This document shows positions 24,317 to 33,088 of a DNA stretch of 64,000 nucleotides, one piece after another. Under the pieces are notes generated by a model. It was not told where the DNA came from. It ran no database searches and was given only the letters and a program-made list of their open reading frames with translations. The first letter of the stretch is position 1. Each line of letters starts with the position of its first letter. This DNA comes from Nonomuraea thailandensis (GTDB lineage Bacteria > Actinomycetota > Actinomycetes > Streptosporangiales > Streptosporangiaceae): NCBI RefSeq assembly GCF_024172165.1, contig NZ_JAMZEB010000002.1:6469501-6533500 (forward strand), written 5' to 3'. A program made the position numbers and the translations under genes.

Positions 24317-26317
24317 CTACGTTCGCGGTGAGCCTGCGCCCCAGTCGCGGCGCGGTTCACCAGCGGAGTACCTGCGGTATGGGGAACCCGCCGACCAGCG
24401 GCGGTAGATCGGGCCAAGCCCGGTGACGTCCCGGCCCAGGCTTGTCACGGTGGCCGTCTCGACCAGGACCGCCGCGTCCGTCGCGGACCGGGGAGCCTCG
24501 ATTACGGCCTGGTCGTCGATGAAGGCGATGTCGCCAGCCGTGATCGCGGCCTCGCCCTGGACCGTCTCGACGAGCGTTGCGCTGTCGGCCGACGCCAGGC
24601 TCAGCGCGACCAACTCGACGATCTGGGCGGAGTCGCTGGCCTGCTTGAGGACGGCCACCTCGGCGACTTCTGTCAGCGCGCCGAGGTCTCCGGTCGCCGT
24701 CGCCACCGCCAGCGCCGCGAATTCGCTCAGCAGCGCGTGGTCGCTGGAGATCGGGCCGATCGTTTCGGCGATGGCCACCGATTCGGCCAGTGTGCCGCTG
24801 TCGCCGGTGGTCACCTGGACGCCCACCTGGGCGGTTTCGGCGAAGACCGCTTGGTCAGCACCCGACCAGCCGACCGTCAGCATCGACGTCTCGATCAACG
24901 ACGCTTGATCGGCGCTGGGCTGCTCGCTGGCGATGACCGCAGCTTCCGCCAGCGCCGCCGCGTCCAACGAGGAGATGTCGGCCGTGGCCGCGGCCGTTGC
25001 GCTCAGGGTTCCGGTGTCGCTGGCCGCCTTCGGGATTCCGTCCGGCAGGACGGTGACCGCAGACGCCTCCACCACGGCCCCCGTGTCGGATGCCGACTTG
25101 GTCTCCTGCGGAGGCCCAGTGACAGCCGGGGCGATGGCTAAGGTGTAGCCGGCCCGCCACTCCACCTCATCAACCGAAGCCACGAAGTTGGCCGAGGCGG
25201 TAGCCGCGTTGGACTGCAGAGCACGCGCCGCCGCTGCCAGAACGGTGTAGGTGCGCGACTGGACCCTCGTCAACGGGGTGAGCCCGGCCGGTGAGATGAA
25301 GGTCATGGTGGCGCCGAGCGCGTAGGCCGCGACCAGCCGGACCTCCAGGTCGCTTCCCGAGTCCGGGGTTATCCCTGGTGTCGTGACGTTCAGGCCGGTA
25401 CCGTCTGTCGAGCGCATGATCTTCGGGACCGCCGTCAGCGACGCGTCCTTGATGGCCACGATCAAGCAGGCGCCGTCCGAGCCGCTACCCTGCGCGAACA
25501 CAAACGAGGTCGGTTCGGACGACCCGGCACGCTTCCACCACACCCGGACCGCCTGGATGACGCCCAGCCCACTGGTGCCGTCCAGCGCATCCAGCGGTTG
25601 CCAGGCGCTACCCCCGCTCGGGGTCGTCATGTTCGTGGTGGTCCCGCGATCCGCCGCCTGGACCGCAAGCAGCACATCATTCGCGACCACACCGGCGGGA
25701 GCGGTGACGTTGTAGCTCGACGAGCCGGACGTCCCCGTTGATGTCGAGCGGACTGACGGTGGTGTGCCCGCCGCCTGCGGCTCGCCCGTCCAACGCGCCT
25801 CGACCAGACGCCCGCTGTCGCTGTTGGTCTTGGCCACCTCTGGCACGTGGGCGACGCTGGCCGCCTCGGCGAGCGCTGCGCTGTCGGTGGAACTCTTGGG
25901 CGTGCCCGTGTCGGGGACGGTGAACGACAGGTTGTCGATCCAGACCGCGTCGAAGCCAAGTGGGTCGTTGACCGAGTCGTCCTTGGTGAACTGGAAGACC
26001 ACCTCGGACGCGCCGGTCACGTTGATCGTGGCCTGGGCCCACGGGATGTTGCCCGACAGGGGCTCGAACGCCTGAACCCCGTCGATCAGGACGTAGAAGT
26101 CGTCCCAATCAGGCTCAGTGGAGACTCGGTAATAGAAGGTGAGACTCGTCGCCTGGGCTGGGACGGCAACCTTGGCCTCCGTGGTGCCGAGATGGTCGAT
26201 GTCGAGACTCTTCAGCGACCAAGAGCCCGAAGCCGCCGAGTCCTGAGTCCTCGCCCAGTCTCCGGTGATGGTGAGGTTGAGGGTTGCGTCCTCGAAGTCC
26301 TCCAGGATGGTCGCCAC
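24317..26317 (-). CDS. Large repeat-bearing structural protein (unassigned)
   Basis: 666 residues in three parts. Residues ~1-135 look like a jelly-roll/carbohydrate-binding-like module (SWSLKSLDIDHLGTTEAKV, VVFQFTKDDS). Residues ~180-400 form a beta-rich domain. From ~405 to ~640, and once earlier near 145-175, there is a degenerate ~20-28-residue repeat with the theme (S/T)-x-D-x-(A/G)-x-(L/V)-x-E: SADQASLIETS, TGDSGTLAESVAI, ASDSAQIVELVAL, ADSATLVETVQ. The tail repeats YRR/SAGSP/SAGEP. No signal peptide. It lies between terminase and portal, unusual for a tail fibre, so a head fibre or decoration protein is possible. Confidence 0.6.
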   Translation of the reverse strand: MATILEDFEDATLNLTITGDWARTQDSAASGSWSLKSLDIDHLGTTEAKVAVPAQATSLTFYYRVSTEPDWDDFYVLIDGVQAFEPLSGNIPWAQATINVTGASEVVFQFTKDDSVNDPLGFDAVWIDNLSFTVPDTGTPKSSTDSAALAEAASVAHVPEVAKTNSDSGRLVEARWTGEPQAAGTPPSVRSTSTGTSGSSSYNVTAPAGVVANDVLLAVQAADRGTTTNMTTPSGGSAWQPLDALDGTSGLGVIQAVRVWWKRAGSSEPTSFVFAQGSGSDGACLIVAIKDASLTAVPKIMRSTDGTGLNVTTPGITPDSGSDLEVRLVAAYALGATMTFISPAGLTPLTRVQSRTYTVLAAAARALQSNAATASANFVASVDEVEWRAGYTLAIAPAVTGPPQETKSASDTGAVVEASAVTVLPDGIPKAASDTGTLSATAAATADISSLDAAALAEAAVIASEQPSADQASLIETSMLTVGWSGADQAVFAETAQVGVQVTTGDSGTLAESVAIAETIGPISSDHALLSEFAALAVATATGDLGALTEVAEVAVLKQASDSAQIVELVALSLASADSATLVETVQGEAAITAGDIAFIDDQAVIEAPRSATDAAVLVETATVTSLGRDVTGLGPIYRRWSAGSPYRRYSAGEPRRDWGAGSPRT

Positions 26318-26349
26318 CGCGTCCCCTCCCCGTCAGGCAGTCGCGTGGC

Positions 26350-26901
26350 TCAGGTCAGGGAAAGCTGCACCGTGAACACCCAGCTCGCGGCGCTGGTCTT
26401 GGTGCCAAGGCCCTCTACCTTGCGGTTGAGCATCCGCCCGCCGGACGCGCCGTTGAAGATCGCCCATTCGGCCCAGGCGAAGTTGGCCTCGCTGGTCGAG
26501 AACGTCGCCCTGAAGGTGACTGTGTTGGCGGCGGCGCCGGTGCTGTCGGTGTGCTGCGGGTATCCGGCGTCCATGCCCTTGCGGACCTTGTTGGTCCCCT
26601 GAAGGTCGGTCTGCAGCGGATCCACCGCGGCGGTGCCGTCGCCGACGCCGACCCTCGCGTTGGTCGCGTCGAACGCGGTCACGGCAGTGCCGCCGGTGAG
26701 GCGGTGCCACAGCGCGGACACCCCGCCGTACATCAGGGCGTTGCCCTCACGCTCGATCACCTCGAACGGGACGGCGTGCGGGCCGGTGTCGTCACCGTGG
26801 AACTTCTCCAGGCGCCAGGTGCAGCGCCACCGCGCGGTGTCGCGGCGGCCCACACCGGCCGCCAGGTGGCTTCCCTCGGTCAGTCGCGCGGTCTCCCGCA
26901 T
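26350..26901 (-). CDS. Conserved phage structural protein, unknown
   Basis: 183 residues from ATG 26901 with GGAGG; an in-frame start ten codons upstream lies in a small hairpin and is less likely. The segment RVGVGDGTAAVDPLQTDLQG followed by KVRKGMDAGYPQ is a pattern seen in many phage proteins encoded near tail or head genes. The chain is beta-rich overall and ends WVFTVQLSLT. Probably virion-associated. Confidence 0.6.
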   Translation of the reverse strand: MRETARLTEGSHLAAGVGRRDTARWRCTWRLEKFHGDDTGPHAVPFEVIEREGNALMYGGVSALWHRLTGGTAVTAFDATNARVGVGDGTAAVDPLQTDLQGTNKVRKGMDAGYPQHTDSTGAAANTVTFRATFSTSEANFAWAEWAIFNGASGGRMLNRKVEGLGTKTSAASWVFTVQLSLT

Positions 26902-27107
26902 AGTGCCCTCCCGGACATGCAGAAGGGCCACCCGCCGCGGATGGCCCTGACGTTGTGAAATGCACAGCGTGGCGTAGGCGCGGCCCCGGCCTGGTAGCCC
27001 CTCAACTACAGGGCCGGGACCGCACCTGGTGCTCGACGCACGCGGGTGGACGTGCGGAGCAGCGCACCCCTCAGCCCGCCACAGAACGGGGGTGCACGAT
27101 CATGAGG
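26902..27107. other. 206-bp gap with hairpins between terminase and structural genes
   Basis: I find no supported gene. An imperfect hairpin around 26983-27019 (CCCCGGCCTGGTAG against CTACAGGGCCGGG) could terminate or attenuate transcription after the large terminase. A smaller one (AGGGCCA / TGGCCCT, 26924-26948) covers the leader of the next gene. Confidence 0.4.
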
Positions 27108-28394
27108 TCAGTAGACCGGCTGCAGCAGCGGCAGCCAGGCCGCTTGCGTGGTGTGCAGGCCATACCTGGCAGCGTCCAGCGCGTGATCGTCCAATTTCAC
27201 CGGGACGTCATCGCCCTTCTCAGCCTTCTTGTCGTCCCACGCGTACGAGCCGACCTCGTCGAGGAACCCCGACACCGAGCTATGCACCCGCAGGTGGTCA
27301 GCGCCGAGCAGGTTGGACACGGTGCGGATACCGTCGTTGACGGAGTTGTCCCCCATCGTCGGGGTGAAGCCGTCGCGCTGGAGCTGCGTGATGAACGACG
27401 CGGCGGACGGGTCCACCACCACCCACTGCGGCCGTACCCCGCGGGTGCCAGGGCCATAGGTGTCGGGGATGTTGTCCAGCCACGCGCCGAGCTTCTGGCT
27501 GTACTCGGCGTCGGTGAGTTGCTTCCGCTCGGCGCGGGAGTCCCAGCGGAACTCGCTGGCGAGGTAGATGCGCCGCTGCCCCTGGTCGTCGGGGGTGGAC
27601 ACGCCGATGAGGATGGCGTCGAACGGATTGACGGTGCCATAGTCAACGCCCAAGGCCAGCCACCGCTCCATGGGCGGCAACTCGGCGACGACGTGCCGGT
27701 CCGGGTCGAACATGTCGTAGATCGCGCCCTCGGCCATGACCCAGCGGCCCTCAATGAACCGCTTGTACCAAAGCCCGGTGTACTCGGCCTTGAGCGCCTT
27801 GACGTACGCCGGATCCAACGCCGTGTTGTCGTCCAACCGGAAGTGCCAATGCCGCAGGTCAAGCTCATACTTCCGGTCGAGAAACTGCCGCTTCAACCAG
27901 TGGTTCGGAGCATCGGGATTTGTCGTCCCAAAGAGTTTGGCGCCCGTGACGCTGAGCCGGGCCAAGAGCTGGTCCCAGAACTCCCGCTCGATCAGCGTGA
28001 TCTCATCGACGTACGCCCCAGCGCAGGTCATACCCCGCAGCCGGTTCTCCGACCGGGCGTCGTTCGACGAGATGATCTCGATACGCCGCCCGAGGATGTT
28101 CGCCGTGGGAGCACCCCGGGTGTAGATGATCCGCCGCGCGATCGGGCCGGTGATCGCCGGGTCCTGCAGCACGTCAAAGACGTTACGGGCGATGGTGTCG
28201 CTCGTCTTGCCCACGATCACCAACGAGCCCCCGCGCGGCGCGTTGGCGACGTACATAACCCACCGCAGCAGCGAGGCGATCGTCTTGCCCGACCGGATCG
28301 CCCCGCTCCAGATGTTCAAGCGCGCCGTGGACTCGCCGATCGACCTCAACTGCTTAGGGGAAAGGTTCAGCGGCGTCGGCGCCGGCGTGCTCAC
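27108..28394 (-). CDS. terL: Terminase large subunit
   Basis: 428 residues from GTG 28394, overlapping the small-subunit stop (GTGA). ATPase domain: Walker A GAIRSGKT (31-38) and Walker B AYVDEI (127-132). Nuclease domain (RNase H-like): Asp251 (GVDYGTVNPFD), Asp328 (VVDPSAASF) and Asp402/403-Asp407 (LDDHALDAARYG). It powers packaging and cuts concatemeric DNA at the portal. All catalytic residues are present, so it appears functional. Confidence 0.92.
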   Translation of the reverse strand: MSTPAPTPLNLSPKQLRSIGESTARLNIWSGAIRSGKTIASLLRWVMYVANAPRGGSLVIVGKTSDTIARNVFDVLQDPAITGPIARRIIYTRGAPTANILGRRIEIISSNDARSENRLRGMTCAGAYVDEITLIEREFWDQLLARLSVTGAKLFGTTNPDAPNHWLKRQFLDRKYELDLRHWHFRLDDNTALDPAYVKALKAEYTGLWYKRFIEGRWVMAEGAIYDMFDPDRHVVAELPPMERWLALGVDYGTVNPFDAILIGVSTPDDQGQRRIYLASEFRWDSRAERKQLTDAEYSQKLGAWLDNIPDTYGPGTRGVRPQWVVVDPSAASFITQLQRDGFTPTMGDNSVNDGIRTVSNLLGADHLRVHSSVSGFLDEVGSYAWDDKKAEKGDDVPVKLDDHALDAARYGLHTTQAAWLPLLQPVY

Positions 28395-28876
28395 AGGCCG
28401 TCCCCCGACTCGATCTCGCCGATCACCTCGGCCTCGACGATGCTGTCCGTGTCGGGGTCGGGGATGGCGTGCTTCTGCTGGATCTGGATCAGCAGGTTGC
28501 CCAGCAGCGACGCCATGTCGCCATCCGCGATGCCGTTGCGGTTGATCAGGTCCAGGCCCAGCAGAGTCGATCGCCGGTTGATGCACTTCAGCGCCGTCTC
28601 GCAGGCCTGAACCTCGCCCTTGACTACCTTCGGCCACAGCGACGCCATGATGCGGTCGAGCCGGTCGATCTCCAGCTTGAGAAGCTGCTCGCTGGCCATC
28701 TGCTCCTGCTTGGCCGCCTTCTGCAGCGCCCGGTCGATGTCCTTCGACACCGAGGCCGCGCCCGAGTAGCCCAGCCGATCAGCGATGACCGTGGGAGACA
28801 CCCCAGCGATCCGCATCTGCACGGCCTGGTAGCGCCGCTGGGAGATCTCGACCTGACGGGCCTTGCTGACGACCAT
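28391..28876 (-). CDS. Terminase small subunit
   Basis: 161 residues from ATG 28876, AGGAG spaced before it. The N-terminal HTH (ARQVEISQRRYQAVQMRIAG, VSPTVIADRLGYSGAASVSK) is a phage DNA-recognition domain. Long helices follow (ALQKAAKQEQMASEQLLKLE) for oligomerisation, then an acidic C-terminus that would contact TerL. It recognises pac or cos and is coupled to terL. First gene of the late operon; it diverges from the ASCH gene with only 32 bp between starts. Confidence 0.82.
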   Translation of the reverse strand: MVVSKARQVEISQRRYQAVQMRIAGVSPTVIADRLGYSGAASVSKDIDRALQKAAKQEQMASEQLLKLEIDRLDRIMASLWPKVVKGEVQACETALKCINRRSTLLGLDLINRNGIADGDMASLLGNLLIQIQQKHAIPDPDTDSIVEAEVIGEIESGDGL

Positions 28877-28908
28877 GAGGGCAGCTCCTGATCTACTACG
28901 CTTCTCGG

Positions 28909-29289
28909 GTGCGGATGCGGATGCTGACCGTCCGGCAGCCATGGGCGGCGTTGCTCGTCACGGGCATCAAGGACGTGGAGAACCGGAGCTGGGTCACGCC
29001 GTATCGGGGCAGGCTCCTGATCCATGCGGGCCTCAAGACCGACGCGGAAGGCTTCGAGCTGATGGAGGAGCTGGGCGTCGCCCTCGACGGGCCGCTGCTG
29101 CGCGGCGCGATCGTCGGGTCGGTGAACCTCGTCGAGATCCGCCAGGACAGCACCTCGCCATGGGCCCGCCCGGGAGAGAATCACTGGCTGGTCACTGACG
29201 CGCGACCAGCGGTCACGCCGATGGCCGCTGTCGGCGCGCTCGGGCTACGGCCGGCTCCGGCCGGTTGGACGAAGGCTTTCGCGGCCTAG
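28909..29289 (+). CDS. ASCH-domain protein
   Basis: 126 residues. The hallmark N-terminus (MLTVRQPWAALLVTGIKDVE then NRSWVTPYRGRLLIHAG) and the later IVGSVNLVEI are typical ASCH. This PUA-related beta-barrel binds RNA or nucleic acids and is common in phages; some members are nucleases or amidohydrolases. Starts at GTG 28909 or ATG 28915/28921 are all in frame. It reads against its neighbours: its 5' end faces the small terminase, and its last 4 bp overlap the end of the ABC-GNAT gene. Confidence 0.8.
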   Translation: MRMRMLTVRQPWAALLVTGIKDVENRSWVTPYRGRLLIHAGLKTDAEGFELMEELGVALDGPLLRGAIVGSVNLVEIRQDSTSPWARPGENHWLVTDARPAVTPMAAVGALGLRPAPAGWTKAFAA

Positions 29290-30383
29290 CGCGGCGCCAC
29301 GTACTCGAACGACACGACGCCGAGACGGCGCGGGTCGAGCGTCTGCGCGTGCATCCACTGGTGCTTGGAGCGGGTGCCGAGCTTCTTCTGGCCCTGGATC
29401 ATCCGCCACCGCGGCGATCCGCTCCGGTAGGCGATCAGCGCCGGATGGCTGGACACCGATCGGTAGCGGAATCCCTGCTCGTACAGCCGCTGCCCCATCC
29501 ACTCGGAGAATCGGACGCCGATACCGAGCCCCTGATAGTCCGGCAAGACCACCAACCGGTGCTCCATCTTCAGGTTCCGCGTCGCGGGGTGCTGGAAGTG
29601 GCGGTAAGCCAGGAACGCGACCGGCTCGCCGTCGATGAACCCGGCGAACTTCTTGCTGGAGCGGTGAAGCTCCGTGCTCAGATAGTGATGGCGTGCGAAG
29701 ACGGGCCAGAGCTGCCCATCGACCGGCCGGATTTCGAGCCGGAGCACGGGCCGGGGTTGAACCGACCTCCACTCGAACGAGCCCGTCGAGACGTCCAGCA
29801 CCCAATCCGGCTGCAGCCACTCCAGCACGTCGTAATGGCATGTCACCGCAACGAACTGGCGGTCGCTGCGCCGTACGGTCTTCTGGATCGTGTGGCTAGC
29901 GACCCGCGCGACCTGGCGGTCCACGACGCTCGTGAACTCGTCGATGACGACCAGTTCTCCCGACTCGGCCAGGGCCCGAGCGATCGTTGCCCGGAACGCT
30001 TCCCCGTTGGACAGGGTCCGGTACGGCCGGAGCCACGCCGGCGGGGAGGACAGGCCGACCGCGCCGAGGAGCGCCACGATGTCCTTGATGGACATGTCCG
30101 CCGGGAAGTCGTCCACCAGCGACCGGTCATCGGACCAGGTGTGCGGGCTGACGATGTGGTCGGGCCACAGATGCCGCGCGATACTGGTCTTCCCGGCTCC
30201 CGAGGGGCCGACGATCAGGCCGACGCTCCACGGCCGTTCCTCGATCGGCAGGTCCATCGCCCAGGAATTGCTCAGCCGCTCCTCCACGGGCACGTCGAAC
30301 AGGCCCTGGATCTGGAGGACGCGGGCGGTCCGGTGGACCGGTGCCGACACGGTGATCTCGGCTCGCACAGCACGACCTTCCAA
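29286..30383 (-). CDS. ABC-type ATPase fused to a GNAT acyltransferase-like domain
   Basis: 365 residues. N-terminal ABC ATPase: Walker A GPSGAGKT (59-66), signature LSNGE (124-128), Walker B ELVVIDE (143-149), His183 as H-loop. There is no transmembrane partner. C-terminal ~140 residues: a GNAT-like domain with HHYLS (232-236) and an acyl-CoA loop VVLPDYQGLGIG (278-289). Phage GNAT domains with this HHYLS-type start resemble Mom-like DNA modifiers. It is the last gene of an operon with ParB-like and unknown genes. The fusion suggests ATP-gated DNA scanning or a nucleic-acid acyltransferase; function is inferred. Confidence 0.75.
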   Translation of the reverse strand: MEGRAVRAEITVSAPVHRTARVLQIQGLFDVPVEERLSNSWAMDLPIEERPWSVGLIVGPSGAGKTSIARHLWPDHIVSPHTWSDDRSLVDDFPADMSIKDIVALLGAVGLSSPPAWLRPYRTLSNGEAFRATIARALAESGELVVIDEFTSVVDRQVARVASHTIQKTVRRSDRQFVAVTCHYDVLEWLQPDWVLDVSTGSFEWRSVQPRPVLRLEIRPVDGQLWPVFARHHYLSTELHRSSKKFAGFIDGEPVAFLAYRHFQHPATRNLKMEHRLVVLPDYQGLGIGVRFSEWMGQRLYEQGFRYRSVSSHPALIAYRSGSPRWRMIQGQKKLGTRSKHQWMHAQTLDPRRLGVVSFEYVAPR

Positions 30384-30402
30384 GGGGTAGCGGGCGGCGG
30401 GG

Positions 30403-31044
30403 TTACATCAGGGCGCGGGCGCTCCAGCCCTGACCGGCGAGCTGGTTGAGGAGCTGCACCTGCTGCGCTTCGCTGTCGCAGGTGACCACCACGCCCCAGA
30501 CGACGGGCCGCGTATGGGTCTCGGCGTCGCCCGGTTCGGGCAACTCCTCCTCGTCGTCGGTGCCAGCCTGGTCGGCGCGGCCACCGCCCGGAGCCGGAGC
30601 GCGGTCGGGGGAAAGCGCCACCGCGTTGTCGGCGGCGATGGCGTCGGCCAGGTCGTCGAGATCCTGCTCCGTCCAGCCGGTGCCGTCGAGGTCGTCGAGG
30701 CTGCGCAGCAGCTCGGCAAGGGCCTGGTCGTCGTACCCGCCGATCTCGGCGGTGCGGTTGTCGGCGAGGAGGATGCGCAGCGCGGCGGCGTCGTCCACGT
30801 CGAGGATCAGCGCGGGCACCTGGCCCAGACCCTTGGCCTTCGCGCCCCGCCAGCGGTGCTCACCGGCGATGATCCGCATCCGGGACTTCTGGACCAGGAT
30901 CGTGCCGTAGAAGCCGTTCTTCTCGATCGACTTGGCGATCACGTCCACGTCGCCCTGGTGCGGGTTGTCCGGGTGCGGTTCGAGATCGGCGACCGGCACC
31001 ATGCGGTAGGTCTGGGAAACGATGGCGGGCATGGACGCGCTCAC
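30403..31044 (-). CDS. ParB-like nuclease/NTPase-domain protein
   Basis: 213 residues from GTG 31044 (GTGA overlap with the upstream stop); ATG 31032 is an alternative. A ParB/Srx-type domain occupies residues ~8-110: VADLEPHPDNPHQGDVDVIA, GFYGTILVQKS, RIIAGEHRWRGAKAKG and ILLADNRTAEIG. In phages this domain often accompanies methyltransferases or Mom-like modifiers rather than partition genes. There is no ParA gene nearby. The C-terminal half is acidic and disordered, then folded again (VVWGVVVTCDSEAQ). It lies 19 bp upstream of the ABC-GNAT gene. Confidence 0.8.
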   Translation of the reverse strand: MSASMPAIVSQTYRMVPVADLEPHPDNPHQGDVDVIAKSIEKNGFYGTILVQKSRMRIIAGEHRWRGAKAKGLGQVPALILDVDDAAALRILLADNRTAEIGGYDDQALAELLRSLDDLDGTGWTEQDLDDLADAIAADNAVALSPDRAPAPGGGRADQAGTDDEEELPEPGDAETHTRPVVWGVVVTCDSEAQQVQLLNQLAGQGWSARALM

Positions 31045-32099
31045 CCGCCTTCCTCGGCCCGAGGCCGGTAGCCGTTCCGGGTCCGCATCTGCGACATCTT
31101 CGCGCCAAGCGCGATCAGCGCGGCGACCTGCCACGTGCCCTTCTCAACCACCTCGTCATCGACCTCGACGGACCACGAGTCGATCGAGCGGCCCTCCCGG
31201 TACGGGATGCCGGGGGTGGCCGTCCACTGCACCGACCAGGACAGGCGGTCGCGCCACCGCAGCCGCGGCCGGCCGAGTCGTTCCCGCTGAAGCTGCAGAC
31301 GCACCTCGTGTTGATCGCCCTCGGGCATCCGCACGACGCCCACCTGCTCGTCGCCGACCGGCTCGTAGCTGTACCGCTTGGGCCCAAACAGGCGCTCCAT
31401 CAGGTCGAAGCTGGCGTAACCCTGCTGCCACCACGGGGCGGCGCTGTCCCAGTATCCGCTGCGGCCCCAGAGAGCCCACCGGTACTGCCACTCGCCGATG
31501 GCCAGGCGGACCTCGCGCGACTCATATCCGGTCGGGTTGAGTCGGCGCTGCACCCACCTGCCGTATCCCTCGGTGTGCACGTAGATGGCCAGCAGTCGGC
31601 CGAGCCGCAGGTGTGCGTCCAGCATGTGATCGCTGCCTGCGTTGCCGACCTCGAACCCGATCGAGAAGCCGGGAAGAGCTCGACTGCCGACGACGACCTG
31701 TCCACCGATGGCGCCCCGCGGGCTTTCCGGATACGGGCCGGGCTTGCCCTTGTCGGCATCGTGGACGGGCGCGGTGCGTAGTCCGAGCATCGCCATCCAC
31801 GCGTCGGCCGCCAGTACCCGTGTGAGCGGGATCCACGGCCCGCTGTACGGGTCGCCCACCTGGTACTTCGCGGGGTCGAGCGACCCTTGCGGGCTGGGCC
31901 GGACTCCGCACCGGTCGCAGACGATCCAGCGGGCCGCGTGCAGGCCGGGCTCGCACGGGCCATAGCCGTCCACGACCGGCCGGTGGCCGCGCAGGCGGCA
32001 GATGAGCATGAGGCGGGGCAGGTCCGACAGCCACCACCCGCGATCGACGAGTGATTGGCTGTCGTCCTCTGCCTTGTAGTTGACGCTGTGCCAGCGCAC
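31041..32099 (-). CDS. Unknown protein heading the ParB/ABC-GNAT operon
   Basis: 352 residues, soluble. A Cys/His cluster near the N-terminus (MLICRLRGH, GPCEPG, WIVCDRCGV) looks like a zinc site. The central and C-terminal regions are rich in Trp/Arg/Tyr (WALWGRSGYWDSAAPWWQQG) with no recognised catalytic motif. Its stop overlaps the ParB-like start, so the two are coupled. Conserved gene order, if found elsewhere, would point to one pathway with the ABC-GNAT protein. Function unknown. Confidence 0.65.
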   Translation of the reverse strand: MRWHSVNYKAEDDSQSLVDRGWWLSDLPRLMLICRLRGHRPVVDGYGPCEPGLHAARWIVCDRCGVRPSPQGSLDPAKYQVGDPYSGPWIPLTRVLAADAWMAMLGLRTAPVHDADKGKPGPYPESPRGAIGGQVVVGSRALPGFSIGFEVGNAGSDHMLDAHLRLGRLLAIYVHTEGYGRWVQRRLNPTGYESREVRLAIGEWQYRWALWGRSGYWDSAAPWWQQGYASFDLMERLFGPKRYSYEPVGDEQVGVVRMPEGDQHEVRLQLQRERLGRPRLRWRDRLSWSVQWTATPGIPYREGRSIDSWSVEVDDEVVEKGTWQVAALIALGAKMSQMRTRNGYRPRAEEGG

Positions 32100-32171
32100 G
32101 CCAGTGACCTCCGAGGGGTGAGAGGGGGAAACCCGGTCCCCGCCGGAAGCAGCGGGCCAGGACAGTGTTCT

Positions 32172-32191
32172 GTTACCTCACAGGCGGTAAC
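32172..32191. promoter_or_regulatory. Operator-like inverted repeat in the divergent promoter region
   Basis: GTTACC-N8-GGTAAC, a perfect 6+6 dyad in the 160-bp gap between the leftward modification-like operon and the rightward secreted-nuclease gene. It could bind a dimeric regulator controlling one or both. Confidence 0.45.
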
Positions 32192-32211
32192 GCGCCTTCT
32201 ACCAGACATGA

Positions 32212-32239
32212 TTACGTAGTGGAGTCATTTGAATACACT
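32212..32239 (+). promoter_or_regulatory. Possible sigma-70-type promoter for the secreted HNH gene
   Basis: TTACGT, 16 bp, TACACT, ending 20 bp before the ATG at 32260, which has GGAGG at 32252-32256. The match to consensus is moderate. Confidence 0.35.
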
Positions 32240-32259
32240 TCGCTGCTAGCCGGAGGATC

Positions 32260-32964
32260 ATGGGTTTCCTGCGTCGGCCCTCACTTCTCATCACCGCCGC
32301 AATCATGAGCGCGATAACTTCCACGCCCGTCTACACGTCTCCCGCCCTCGCCAAGCCAGCCGCCGAACAGGCACCGCCACCCCTGCTCCTGTGGGACGCG
32401 GTCACTGAACTGCCAGCAGCAACCGAGAGCCGCGACGGCTACAAACGCACCAGCTTCCACAAGACCCCATCGGCGCGCCTATGGATCGACCTCGATCACG
32501 ATGGCTGCGATACCCGCCGCGAGGTCCTCATCGCCGAGGCCGTCACCGCACCCGAGATCGGCCAGAAATGCACGCTCACCGGCGGCATCTGGCGCTCCTA
32601 CTACGACGGCATCACCGTGGACAGCGCCGACAAACTCGACATCGACCACGTCGTCCCGCTGGCCGAAGCCTGGGACTCCGGCGCCTCGGCGTGGACCGTC
32701 GAACGGCGCGTCGCCTACGCCAATGACCTAAACGCCGAACACCACCTGGTGGCCGTCACCCAGCGCAGCAACCGGCAGAAGGCCGACCGGGACCCCGCCG
32801 AGTGGCTACCCCCGGACGAGCCGGTGCGCTGCCGGTACGTGGCCGAATGGACCGCGATCAAACGCCGCTGGCAGCTCACTGTGGACGACCGGGAGAAGGA
32901 GACCCTGGAGGCAATCGCCCGCGGCTGCCCCAATGTACCCCTGGACGAACAGCCCACCCCTTGA
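32260..32964 (+). CDS. Secreted HNH-family endonuclease (GmrSD C-terminal-like)
   Basis: 234 residues from ATG 32260 with GGAGG. A signal peptide (FLRRPSLLITAAIMSAITST then a cleavable Ala region) is followed by an HNH/DUF1524-like nuclease domain: DIDHVVPLAEAWDSGA carries the catalytic His, with NDLNAEHHLVAVTQRSNRQK and DPAEWLPPD downstream. Such secreted nucleases are common in actinomycete chromosomes. It lies on the plus strand inside an otherwise leftward phage region, so it looks like cargo. Confidence 0.8.
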   Translation: MGFLRRPSLLITAAIMSAITSTPVYTSPALAKPAAEQAPPPLLLWDAVTELPAATESRDGYKRTSFHKTPSARLWIDLDHDGCDTRREVLIAEAVTAPEIGQKCTLTGGIWRSYYDGITVDSADKLDIDHVVPLAEAWDSGASAWTVERRVAYANDLNAEHHLVAVTQRSNRQKADRDPAEWLPPDEPVRCRYVAEWTAIKRRWQLTVDDREKETLEAIARGCPNVPLDEQPTP

Positions 32965-33088
32965 TCGCTTGCCATCTCGGCATCACAACCCCCGCCACCG
33001 GAGGAGCTGTCAGCCATCCGGCGATCGGGCCCCATCCTCCTCCGCCATCCGAGGCAGTACGCCTTCCCGAGGACCCATGGAGGTCATC

